Part shown: one piece after another, positions 8,116-15,777 of the stretch | Numbering within the stretch: position 1 is the first letter of the stretch | Layout of the letters: each line of letters opens with the position of its first letter | Assembly (NCBI GenBank): GCA_964432995.1 | Contig: CAYSPU010000058.1 | Location: 1 to 25,610, forward strand | Reading direction: 5' to 3' | From: CAYSPU01 sp964432995 | GTDB lineage: Bacteria; Verrucomicrobiota; Verrucomicrobiia; Limisphaerales; JAHDYP01 | DNA length: 25,610 nt | The notes under the pieces: model-generated | The model's input: only the letters and a program-made list of their open reading frames with translations | The model's database searches: none | Told to the model about the DNA's origin: nothing | Translations under genes and position numbers: made by a program

Positions 8116-10359
8116 TCAGCGTTCGAGAGCCTGAGGCTCGAGGGCTGCCCACATCAGGATCGCCGACGCGGTCCCGTCCATGGTTGGTTCGTTGCTGGCG
8201 TAGTCGTGGAGGTCGTCGTGGTAGACCGCGCGGGGGTCCTGGAAGGCGGCCAGCGGGTCGGGCTCGGTGATGGACACTCCCTTGAGCGATCGGAAGATCC
8301 GATCATAGACGGGCCCGTCGACGAGTCCGCCCGCGACCTGGCGCCCGGTGAGATGCGTCGTCATCAAGTGGGCGTTTCGGGGAAACACCGTGCCGACGCC
8401 GGTGAACATGGAAGTGCCCCAGGGATTGCGCCCGAGCAACCAGTCGCGATGATCGGCTACCAGCGGGCGATACCGGGCGTCGCCGGTCATTTGTTCGTAG
8501 AAGCGACCTTGGGTCACCAACGCCACCATCAGGTTGTTGGAGCACCAAATGAACGGCACGCCGATTCCGAAGGGACTGCGGTGGGCCACCTCGGCGCACC
8601 GGTCCAGACCCTCGCGATACCAGCCGGCGAGCGCCGCTTTGGATTCCGCATCCACGAGATCGTGCAAGCGGTAATGGCCGACGTTGAGGAACGGGTAGTA
8701 CTGATAATGGCCGGTCTGCTCGAGGCCCATCCAGGTTTCGGCGGCGGCGATCCGGGCGTAGCGCCGGGCGTCTTCCAGATACCGCCGCTCGCGCGTGGCG
8801 CGGAACAACTCGGCCGCGCCCCATTCCATATCGTCGGCCCAGGTTGACTCGGCGTAGCGATAGGGTGCGCCGAAGGAGTTGCCCTGCTGCGCGCCTTCGT
8901 GGGTGCGGCCCAAGTCGTAGACCTCGCGACCGGCCTGCAGGCAGCGTTGGGCGAACTCGGCCTGGGCGGGTTGATCCTTCCAGACTTGCCAGGCAAGGGC
9001 CATGGCGGCGGCGTAGCGGCCGGCGAGATTGGCCAGGCCGGTGGATTCACTCTGGTACTTGCCGAGTCCCTGCGGACGGCCATCCGCCGCGTAGACCACG
9101 CGGTTGCTGCCCTTGCCCCAGCCGTAATCGGCCACCTCGTTCTGAGGCAGGCGCCAGCCGCAGTGATCCCGATCGTCCGCGACCTGATGGTACAGCTCCT
9201 CGGGGCTCGGATGCAGCTTGAGCATCCAGTCGAGGCCCCAGCGGGCTTCGTCCAGAACGTCGGGCACGCCGTTGGCGCCCGGTCGCCCCGCGGCATCGAC
9301 ATGGTCGGGGAAGAGGGTCTGTCGAGGAGGGTCTTTCGGGCCGCCGGGGGCGGGGCGTTGGAGTTCCCAGGCGAGGAGCATTTGGGCGGTGGCGTTGCCT
9401 GAGGTGAGAAGGTACTTGAGGAGATCGGCGGCATCGTGCCAGCCGCCGCGGACGTCGAGCAGCGTGCCGGCCGGCCGGGGCCCGTAGGCCGTGCGTCCAT
9501 CGTGCGGGTGGCACTGGGTGTCGAGCCACGGGTTGTGGCCGCACCGTTGCTGGCGCATGAACTCAAGGTGCCGCGCCGGCAGGGGGTGGAAGACCGCCTC
9601 GTCGATGACAAACTCGGGCGAGGTCGCGTCGCCCCACTGCACGACGTAACGGCCGGGGCGGTTCAGCGCGGTGAAATCCAGTTCCGCACAATGCCCGAAC
9701 GCGCCCCAGGTCATGCCGGGCAGTTGGCGGAGGTGCCCCTGATGGGCCACGGTGCCGGACGGGATTTCGCGAACCGTGAACGAATCCCCCGGCGCCACCG
9801 ACGAGAGGGCAAGCGCGCGCTTCGAGTCGCCGGGGCGATATCCCAACTGATTCAGGCGTAACGCAGTCCGCGGCCCCGAGACGACTTCGGGGAGGAGATG
9901 GTCCAAGCGGACCAGAGCATACCCAGGCCGACTGAGTTCGTCCATGAGTTCCCCCAGTCGAAGGTGCAGCTTGTCCGCTCGCCGTGGGCCGGCCCCGAGA
10001 TGGAACAGCAACAGGTGACCGTTCAAGCCGTTCGGATCCTCCTGTTCCCGGCGCAGCACGCTGTCGAAGATCGCCTGTGACGAAACGAACTTGGGATCCG
10101 TGTCGGTCGTGTAATCGGCGAATTCGTGTGCGGTGAAAACCAGAGACAGACGACGCGCGTCGGTTCGCCCCCGCACGATGGCGCCGTCGACGTGCTGCGG
10201 GCGGTTGGTGGGGAGCAGCGCTGGGTTGGCGGCGGTGGGATGCGCCGCTCGCAGGGCGACCGCGCCGCCGAACGCCAGCACCAGGGCCGATCGTGCGACC
10301 CAGTTGGCGTGCCCTCGCCAGGAGGCTGGCTGCGGTTCCTCGTCTCTGGCCAAGTGCAT
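8116..10359 (-). CDS. Glycoside hydrolase family 9 protein with a truncated NodB-type deacetylase domain
   Basis: The protein has 747 residues from the ATG at 10359, chosen because GGAG lies 5 nt upstream and a signal-like segment follows (NWVARSALVLAFGGAVAL, about 19-36). Residues 58-157 look like the two ends of a polysaccharide deacetylase domain joined without its middle (VRGRTDARRLSLVFTAHEFAD, then FDSVLRREQEDPNGLNG and LLLFHLGAGPRRADK). Residues 164-255 are the CelD-type N-terminal Ig-like domain (TALRLNQLGYRPGDSKRA). Residues about 265-745 are the GH9 alpha/alpha barrel: GGWHDAADLLKYL with the base/nucleophile-site Asp309 and Asp312, and the C-terminal YASNEPTMDG with acid candidate Glu724. 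GH9 enzymes cleave beta-1,4-glucans or related beta-glycans with inversion. The frame stays open upstream to 10578, but through a dispersed repeat. It probably leads a minus-strand run with the Gfo/Idh and HEAT genes. Confidence 0.9.
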   Translation of the reverse strand: MHLARDEEPQPASWRGHANWVARSALVLAFGGAVALRAAHPTAANPALLPTNRPQHVDGAIVRGRTDARRLSLVFTAHEFADYTTDTDPKFVSSQAIFDSVLRREQEDPNGLNGHLLLFHLGAGPRRADKLHLRLGELMDELSRPGYALVRLDHLLPEVVSGPRTALRLNQLGYRPGDSKRALALSSVAPGDSFTVREIPSGTVAHQGHLRQLPGMTWGAFGHCAELDFTALNRPGRYVVQWGDATSPEFVIDEAVFHPLPARHLEFMRQQRCGHNPWLDTQCHPHDGRTAYGPRPAGTLLDVRGGWHDAADLLKYLLTSGNATAQMLLAWELQRPAPGGPKDPPRQTLFPDHVDAAGRPGANGVPDVLDEARWGLDWMLKLHPSPEELYHQVADDRDHCGWRLPQNEVADYGWGKGSNRVVYAADGRPQGLGKYQSESTGLANLAGRYAAAMALAWQVWKDQPAQAEFAQRCLQAGREVYDLGRTHEGAQQGNSFGAPYRYAESTWADDMEWGAAELFRATRERRYLEDARRYARIAAAETWMGLEQTGHYQYYPFLNVGHYRLHDLVDAESKAALAGWYREGLDRCAEVAHRSPFGIGVPFIWCSNNLMVALVTQGRFYEQMTGDARYRPLVADHRDWLLGRNPWGTSMFTGVGTVFPRNAHLMTTHLTGRQVAGGLVDGPVYDRIFRSLKGVSITEPDPLAAFQDPRAVYHDDLHDYASNEPTMDGTASAILMWAALEPQALER

Positions 10360-10364
10360 CTGTG

Positions 10365-10368
10365 CTCC
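10365..10368 (-). promoter_or_regulatory. Ribosome binding site deciding the GH9 start
   Basis: On the minus strand GGAG is followed by five bases and the ATG at 10359. The farther ATG at 10578 lies inside the repeat array and has no comparable site. Confidence 0.6.
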
Positions 10369-10467
10369 AGGAGTCTCCGCTCTGAGTAGGGCGAGTCTCG
10401 CACGCCGAGCCAGAGCGATAAAGCGCGGAATGCTCGCGCACGACCGGACACGCGCCTCCCACGCCCC

Positions 10468-10664
10468 GAGCGGGCGGGAGGCGGTCACAGGTTCGGAGGC
10501 GCGTTCGGCGGATGGCGCTGCTGCCCGCCGGGACGGCGGGCGGTCCGGAGCGCGGCCGGTCCCCGGTCGCAGCAGCAACGAGCGGGCGGGAGGCGGTCAC
10601 AGGTTCGGAGGCGCGTTCGGCGGATGGCGCTGCTGCCCGCCGGGACGGCGGGCGGTCCGGAGCG
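10468..10664. repeat. Two-copy array of a dispersed hairpin repeat (family A)
   Basis: An 85-bp sequence occurs twice without a mismatch by eye, at 10468-10552 and 10580-10664, a period of 112 bp. Each copy contains the perfect hairpin GCCCGCCGGGACGGCGGGC (10523-10541 and 10635-10653; 8-bp stem, GGA loop). It lies between the divergent GH9 and alpha/beta hydrolase genes. Related copies are at 19369-19560 and 22531-22770, so this is a genome repeat family. It has no protein-coding potential of its own, although frames stay open through it. Confidence 0.9.
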
Positions 10665-10819
10665 GCCAGACGGTGCTGACCGCCCACCGACAACCTGGGG
10701 ATGCACCGTGAGTACTGCCATTGCCGAGAACGTCGGGGGCGCTCATTCCAAGGAACACATCTGCGCCGTTGTGGATTTTTCGTTTGCGTCGATGTCCAGG
10801 CCAACTCATTTCTACTTGT

Positions 10820-12625
10820 ATGCGCGGCGGTTCGCAGTGGTCTCGGTTTGTGGGGAGCGCGTTTTTTGCGCTACGGATCGCTTCGCTGGTGGCGGCCGAG
10901 GAAGGGACCGACTCCATCGCGGGACACTGGGAAGGCGACATACAACTGCCGTCGACGCGCCTGGGCATCCGGGTGGATCTGGAACGAGCGGCGGCGGGCG
11001 TTTGGTCCGGGACCATCGATATACCGGTTCAAGGTTTGCGCGGATTCCAACTGGGCGCGGTTGTGGTTGAGGGTGGGAGCGTGCAGTTCGGCATGCCCGG
11101 AATCCCGGGTGAGCCTCAGTTTCGTGGTGCCTGCGATCCCGAGCATCGCCGCATCACGGGGCAGTTCACGCAAGGTGGACGCACCTCTCCATTTGCACTT
11201 GAGCGCCGGCCCAAGAAACCCACTGCCGGGGAGACTCCGGCGCGCGGCGTCCCGGGCCGGGGGTTGATCGGTCATTGGCAGGGTTCGTTGAAACCCGCGC
11301 CCGTGATCGAACTGCGTCTCGCTCTGGAGATCACCAACGCGGCCTCGAGCAAGTCAGGCGGTGTGATGGTGAGCATCGACCAGGGTGGAGCGCGGATTCC
11401 GCTGACTGAGATCGGCGAGGAGGCTGGGAGAGTCGTTTTGAAAGCGCGGAGTGTCGGCGGTCAGTTCCAGGGCGAGTTCAACGAGGATGGCTCCGAGATG
11501 GTCGGCGAATGGACGCAGTCGGGGCGCGTCCTGCCCCTGCTTTTCCGGCGGTTGGACCGAGCGCCCAGCCTGAACCGCCCGCAGGAACCGAAAGCCCCCC
11601 TGCCCTATCGACAGCAGGAGGTGGTCGTCACCAACGCGGGGGCGGGTTTGACGTTGGCGGGAACGCTCACCATACCGGAGGGTGGCGGCCCGCACCCCGC
11701 GGCCGTTCTCATCACCGGCTCGGGGCCGCAGGACCGTGACGAAGCCATCATGGGGCACNNNNNNNNNNGTCCGTTTCTGGTTTTGGCGGATCACCTCACG
11801 CGGGCGGGCATTGCCGTGCTTCGGTGTGACGATCGCGGGACCGGTGGTTCCACGGGGAGTTTTGCCACCGCCACGACCGACGATTTCGTCAGCGACACCC
11901 TCGCCACCGTCCAGTTCTTACGGACGCGACCGGAGATCGACCGGCGCCGCATCGGTCTGGTGGGGCACAGCGAGGGAGGTATCGTTGCCCCCCGGGTGGC
12001 CGTCGCGTCACCCGAAGTCGCTTTTGTGGTTTTGTTGGCGGGTGTGGGGGTCCCCATGGAAGAGCTTCTGGTGCGGCAGGGGGCGGACATCGCGCGGGTG
12101 CTGGGCGCCAGCGAGGATCTCATCGCCACGAATTCCGCGGTCCAGCGTGAGATCTTCCGCATTCTGCGGCAGCGGCAGGACGATTTGCTCCTGGAGAAGC
12201 AGTTGCGCGAGGTCTTGGACCGGCAATTGGCCGGGCTGACTCCCGAGCAACGGCGGGCCCTGGGAGCAACCGACGACCTCATTGAGAACCAAGTCCGCAT
12301 CGTGATCACTCCGTGGTTCCGGCACCTACTGTCGTACGACCCGCGGTCGGCGCTCGCGAAGGTCCGCTGTCCCGTTCTCGCGCTGAACGGGGAAAGGGAT
12401 CTGCAGGTGTCGGCCGGCGAGAACCTTCCGGCCATTCGGGCGGCGTTGATTGCGGGCGGCAATCGCGACGTCACCACCACGGAGTTGCCAGAGCTCAACC
12501 ACCTCTTCCAGCGGTGCCAGACCGGTGCCGTCGCCGAGTACGGCGCGATCGAAGAGACCTTCGCCCCCGAAGCCTTGCGGACCATCTCCACCTGGATTCA
12601 GGAAAGAACGAACCCCGCACGATGA
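10820..12625 (+). CDS. Secreted alpha/beta hydrolase with two N-terminal beta-domains (contains an assembly gap)
   Basis: From the ATG at 10820 the protein has about 600 residues (gap counted as written). A signal peptide covers about 1-27 (FVGSAFFALRIASLVAA). Two related beta-rich domains follow, each opening with a GHW(E/Q)G motif (IAGHWEG and LIGHWQG) and closing with a G(Q/E)(F/W)TQ(G/S)GR element. The C-terminal half is an alpha/beta hydrolase: LITGSGPQDRDEAIMGH, then CDDRGTGGSTG, the nucleophile elbow GHSEGG (Ser384), Asp527 in NGERDLQV and His561 in ELNHLFQ. The layout matches the DUF/acyl-CoA-thioesterase-like esterase family that carries such N-terminal domains. Natural substrate unknown; an ester hydrolase is likely. 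No strong SD is present. The stop overlaps the next gene's ATG (ATGA), so the pair is translationally coupled. Confidence 0.88.
   Translation: MRGGSQWSRFVGSAFFALRIASLVAAEEGTDSIAGHWEGDIQLPSTRLGIRVDLERAAAGVWSGTIDIPVQGLRGFQLGAVVVEGGSVQFGMPGIPGEPQFRGACDPEHRRITGQFTQGGRTSPFALERRPKKPTAGETPARGVPGRGLIGHWQGSLKPAPVIELRLALEITNAASSKSGGVMVSIDQGGARIPLTEIGEEAGRVVLKARSVGGQFQGEFNEDGSEMVGEWTQSGRVLPLLFRRLDRAPSLNRPQEPKAPLPYRQQEVVVTNAGAGLTLAGTLTIPEGGGPHPAAVLITGSGPQDRDEAIMGHXXXXPFLVLADHLTRAGIAVLRCDDRGTGGSTGSFATATTDDFVSDTLATVQFLRTRPEIDRRRIGLVGHSEGGIVAPRVAVASPEVAFVVLLAGVGVPMEELLVRQGADIARVLGASEDLIATNSAVQREIFRILRQRQDDLLLEKQLREVLDRQLAGLTPEQRRALGATDDLIENQVRIVITPWFRHLLSYDPRSALAKVRCPVLALNGERDLQVSAGENLPAIRAALIAGGNRDVTTTELPELNHLFQRCQTGAVAEYGAIEETFAPEALRTISTWIQERTNPAR
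11759..11768. other. Assembly gap (10 N) inside the alpha/beta hydrolase gene
   Basis: The ten N keep the frame as written and insert four unknown codons between EAIMGH and PFLVLADHL. Relatives, as I recall them, have a single residue here (MGH-K-PFLVLAD). One missing base completing xGT to CGT would give GHRPFLVLAD, so the true gap may be about one base. Confidence 0.9.
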
Positions 12626-13971
12626 AAGCCCAGTCCTTCCCCATTTCCCGCCGCCTCTTCTGGAAGCGGTGTAGCGCCACCGCGGCCGCGGCCGGTCTCC
12701 CGTTGTGGTTTGTCAGGCGCGAATCCGCCTTGGCCGCGCCGGCCCCGAAGCCCCCGGGACCCAATGACCGCCCCGGCATCGCGCTCATTGGCTGCGGCGG
12801 CATGGGACGCGGCGACGCCGCGAACGCGCAGCGTTTCGGCGATATCCTCGCCGTTTGCGATGTGGACCAGGAACGCCTCGAAGCGGCCGCGCAGCAGTTC
12901 ACGAAAGACGGCAAGTCGCCGCAGAAGTACGGCGACTTCCGCAAGGTGCTCGAACGGGATGACGTTCAGGTGATCGTGCAGGCAACCCCGGATCATTGGC
13001 ACACCCTGGTGAACCTCGGGGCGGCACGCGCCAGGAAGGATGTCTACGGGGAGAAACCACTCACGCTGACCATCGACGAGGGGCGGCGCCTGGTCCAGGC
13101 CGTGCGCGAGAACGGGATTGTCTTTCAGACCGGCAGCCAGCAGCGGAGCGACGCGAAGTTCCGCCTGGCCTGCGAACTGGTCCGCAACGGTCGCCTTGGC
13201 AAGCTCCGTGAGGTGACGGTGTTTCTGCCGGCGGGCTTGCGGGGCGGGCCGTTTGCGTCAAGTCCGGTGCCCGCGGGGCTGAACTGGGATTTCTGGTTGG
13301 GACAGGCGCCCCAGGAGGACTACGTCAAGGAACGCTGCCACACTACCTTCCGCTACTGGCTCGACTATTCGGGAGGCACCATGACGGACTGGGGGGCGCA
13401 TCACAACGACATCGCCAGGTGGGCCATCGGGCTCGAGGGCCCGACCGAGATCGAGGCAGAGGCGTTGGCGGAGCCCATCCCCGGCGGGTACACGGCGATC
13501 AGCGAATACGCCGTGACCTTCACCTACGCCAACGGGGTGCGGCAGGTGGTCCGATCGACGGCCGACGACAACATCTTCGGCGGCGCGGTGCGCGCCGAAG
13601 GGCAGCGCCACGGGCTGCGCTTCGAGGGAACGGACGGCTGGATCTGGGTGACTCGCGGTGATCTGAATGCCAGTCGGGACGAGTTCATCACGACCCCGTT
13701 GCCCGATCACGCCACCCGGCTGGAAGTGAGCAGCGACCACATGGTCAACTTCTTCGCCTGCGTCCGTTCCCGCAAAGACCCCATCTGCCATGTGGAAGTT
13801 GGCCATCGGTCGGTATCGCTCTGTCATATCGCGGCGATAGCCCTGCGGCTGCGCCGGAAGCTCCGGTGGGACCCCGGCCAGGAGGTTTTCGTGGGTGACG
13901 GCGCCGCCGAGGCAAACGCCCATCTCTCCCGCGTGATGCGCAAGCCGTACGACTACAGTTTCGTGGGCTGA
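12622..13971 (+). CDS. Tat-exported Gfo/Idh/MocA family oxidoreductase
   Basis: The protein has 449 residues. The N-terminus carries a twin-arginine signal (SRRLFWKRCSATAAAAGLPL). The Rossmann nucleotide-binding domain starts with PGIALIGCGGMGRGDA (51-66), followed by AVCDVDQERLEAA, QATPDHWHTLV and YGEKPLTLTIDEG with the EKP lysine. The substrate-binding domain includes TDWGAHHNDIARWAIG (with the family's late histidine) and VTFTYANGVRQVV. Members oxidise sugars, inositols or related polyols with NAD(P), or open glycosidic bonds by an oxidation-elimination route; the substrate cannot be told from sequence. The ATG overlaps the TGA of the alpha/beta hydrolase by 4 bp, which implies coupled translation and a shared task. 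It resembles the 6488-7890 protein in layout but is not a recent duplicate, since motifs and loops differ. Downstream lies a hairpin repeat pair. Confidence 0.93.
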   Translation: MKAQSFPISRRLFWKRCSATAAAAGLPLWFVRRESALAAPAPKPPGPNDRPGIALIGCGGMGRGDAANAQRFGDILAVCDVDQERLEAAAQQFTKDGKSPQKYGDFRKVLERDDVQVIVQATPDHWHTLVNLGAARARKDVYGEKPLTLTIDEGRRLVQAVRENGIVFQTGSQQRSDAKFRLACELVRNGRLGKLREVTVFLPAGLRGGPFASSPVPAGLNWDFWLGQAPQEDYVKERCHTTFRYWLDYSGGTMTDWGAHHNDIARWAIGLEGPTEIEAEALAEPIPGGYTAISEYAVTFTYANGVRQVVRSTADDNIFGGAVRAEGQRHGLRFEGTDGWIWVTRGDLNASRDEFITTPLPDHATRLEVSSDHMVNFFACVRSRKDPICHVEVGHRSVSLCHIAAIALRLRRKLRWDPGQEVFVGDGAAEANAHLSRVMRKPYDYSFVG

Positions 13972-13976
13972 CCCTC

Positions 13977-14127
13977 GCAGCCGCCGACGTGAGCCGGTGT
14001 AATCCGCCGTCGTCGAGTATCAGCGCGGACTGACGTCCGCGGCTACATCAACCTGGCGCAGCCGCCGACGTGAGCCGGCGCTGGCAGTGGTTGAAGGAGA
14101 TCAGCGCGGACTGACGTCCGCGGCTAC
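13977..14127. repeat. Duplicated palindromic intergenic unit (family B)
   Basis: Two 70-bp units (13977-14046 and 14058-14127, period 81) share a left block GCAGCCGCCGACGTGAGCC and a 28-bp right block (14019-14046 and 14100-14127). The right block contains the perfect hairpin CGCGGACTGACGTCCGCG (7-bp stem, TGAC loop). The middle parts differ. The array lies between the 3' ends of two convergent genes, where hairpins could stop or stabilise both transcripts. Confidence 0.88.
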
Positions 14128-14184
14128 GGTTTCGGGGTGTGGTCGTTGAACTGGTCCCGCCTGCGATCCACGTTCACGGCCCGG

Positions 14185-15471
14185 TTACGGCAGGTCCGGC
14201 CGGCCGTCGCGATCGGCATCGAGCGCCTTCACGTCCAGGAATGCATAGGGGCGCTGATAGGCCTCCTGCTCGCCCTTGGCGTAGGAAAACCACATCCGAA
14301 GCGCGGTGGCGTCGTAGACGACGTTCATCACGTTCCCGCCGCGGATGGGAATCTGGTTGGCCAGCTTCACCAGCTTCCCGCCGTTCAGCCGGCGATGCTC
14401 GGACCGCAACGTCGGAAACGCGCCGCGGCCCTCGTCGTTGTAGACCACGCAGGGAAGGACGTTCGGCGCGAACTCGTCGGTGGGGTCGTTGTCCTTCCAG
14501 ACGATGACGCGCCGGTCCGCGGGTTCGGGCGAGTGGGCGCGGATTTTCACGGCCCGGCGCTCGTTCTGTCCATCGCCAAACACGAAGTGATAGCGTTTGG
14601 TGAGCGGTTGGGCGCGGAAGATGTCGAGGGTTTTGGTGAGGGAGTCGGCGTCGTAGAGCAACTCGCGGAAGAGCACGGTGAAGTGCGGGGCATGCACGTG
14701 GTAGGGCATCTCCTTTGCGGGAGCGTCTCCCATTTCGGCGAGGACGATTCCGCGTGCGTTAAGCCCCGTGTGCGCGCCGATCATGCCGGCGAAGGTCGGC
14801 ACGATGTGAGGAATGCCGCGATCGGGGAGGTAGACGACCACGACCGGGAATTCGTGGGCTTTGATCTCGAGGCTCCAGTCCAGGTTTCGCGTTTGATACA
14901 GATGGCCATCCTCGGTGGCCTCGCCCCAGGCGGCGATGCTGCTGCAGGAATAGGGCATCAGCATGGGCACGGCATGCATGGCTTGGAGCAGCGGGAGCGG
15001 GAGGCCCGATCCGTCGGCCAGGCCGGCAAGTTCTTGTTCCACGCGGTCGTCTCCGTAGGCCGCCGTGCGGGTCCAGACTTCCTGCAAGACCTCGATGGAG
15101 ACCTTGAGTTCCTGCGCGATGCCGGTCATCGCGTTGGGGATGAAGACGCGCATCTGGTCGCCGATCCGTTGTCCCAACTGCCGGCCCATTTCGTAGGGTG
15201 TGCCGCGCACGACGACCACCGGCACTTGGACGTCGCCCTGGCCCACCGTCGTCTGGTGTCCGCCCCCGCCGGACGGGGCCGGCCGGGCAAAGACCTCTCG
15301 CGCCGTGCCCGCCGCCGGTCCCTGCTGCAGCGTCGCCGCCTTCTCGTCGGCGGCGGACAAGCCCGGCGCCCACAGCAGGGCACAGAGGACGGCAGCTCCC
15401 ACCAGGGTGGCAAACGGTTTGGCGACAGGGCGCAGCGCGACACGTGAATCACGGGGGTTCTGAGCGTTCAT
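14185..15471 (-). CDS. C45-family (acyl-CoA:6-APA acyltransferase-like) Ntn hydrolase, secreted
   Basis: The protein has 428 residues with a signal peptide (about 1-40, ATLVGAAVLCALLWAPGLSA). The C45/AAT Ntn-hydrolase core runs from about 85 to 425: VVVRGTPYEMGRQLGQRIGD (86-105), the nucleophile region PYSCSSIAAWG with Cys176, and the oxyanion/substrate segment GHLYQTRNLDW (189-199) with the family's Arg195, Asn196 and Asp198. Later parts (GMIGAHTGLNARGIVLAEMG; NVVYDATALRMWFSYA) fit the fold. Members hydrolyse or transfer amide acyl groups, for example of acylated amino acids or ceramide-like lipids. The substrate here is not known. Whether the Cys is exposed by self-cleavage cannot be judged. 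It follows the fucosidase fusion by 306 bp in the same direction and converges on the second Gfo/Idh gene. Confidence 0.9.
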   Translation of the reverse strand: MNAQNPRDSRVALRPVAKPFATLVGAAVLCALLWAPGLSAADEKAATLQQGPAAGTAREVFARPAPSGGGGHQTTVGQGDVQVPVVVVRGTPYEMGRQLGQRIGDQMRVFIPNAMTGIAQELKVSIEVLQEVWTRTAAYGDDRVEQELAGLADGSGLPLPLLQAMHAVPMLMPYSCSSIAAWGEATEDGHLYQTRNLDWSLEIKAHEFPVVVVYLPDRGIPHIVPTFAGMIGAHTGLNARGIVLAEMGDAPAKEMPYHVHAPHFTVLFRELLYDADSLTKTLDIFRAQPLTKRYHFVFGDGQNERRAVKIRAHSPEPADRRVIVWKDNDPTDEFAPNVLPCVVYNDEGRGAFPTLRSEHRRLNGGKLVKLANQIPIRGGNVMNVVYDATALRMWFSYAKGEQEAYQRPYAFLDVKALDADRDGRPDLP

Positions 15472-15777
15472 CGTGCGGCGAAGCTAGCGCAACTCGCCGC
15501 CAGTGTCACGCGCCCCGAGGGCAGACCCGGATCCGCGCGCAAGTGGCGGTCACGATCTGAGCCCATTGGCGAGACCATGCCCCTGACACAGGGCTCGGGC
15601 TGGTTGTCGACCGCGGGTGGCCGACAAGGAATCAGGCGCACCCTGCGGTCGGAATTGAACAGAAGCCCGCAGAGAACCGCAGAGGCATGTCTCTCCCTGA
15701 GTTCCTTTTGCGTCTTCTGCGCCTGTTTGCGGCTAATCCGCGCTTCCGTTCCTTTGCGTTCCTTCGCGGGCTTCTAT
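15472..15777. other. Gene-free spacer with an imperfect long inverted repeat
   Basis: No plausible gene. The arms at 15655-15685 and 15751-15781 are inverted copies matching at about 25 of 31 positions and share the block AGAAGCCCGC; the right arm runs 4 bp into the end of the fusion gene. A related segment is at 23215-23246. Between the arms lies a T-rich stretch of CTTTTGCGTCTTCTGCG type. It is the only clearly lower-GC stretch in this part and may contain the promoter of the C45 gene on its left side. Confidence 0.55.

Noticed and set aside
10359..10578. N-terminal extension of the GH9 gene to an ATG at 10578
   Set aside because: It is encoded partly by repeat family A, has no SD and would bury the signal peptide; the ATG at 10359 has GGAG at 5 nt.
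10701..11267. Alternative frames over the start of the alpha/beta hydrolase
   Set aside because: They overlap the signal peptide and first domain of the hydrolase in other frames and have no protein features.
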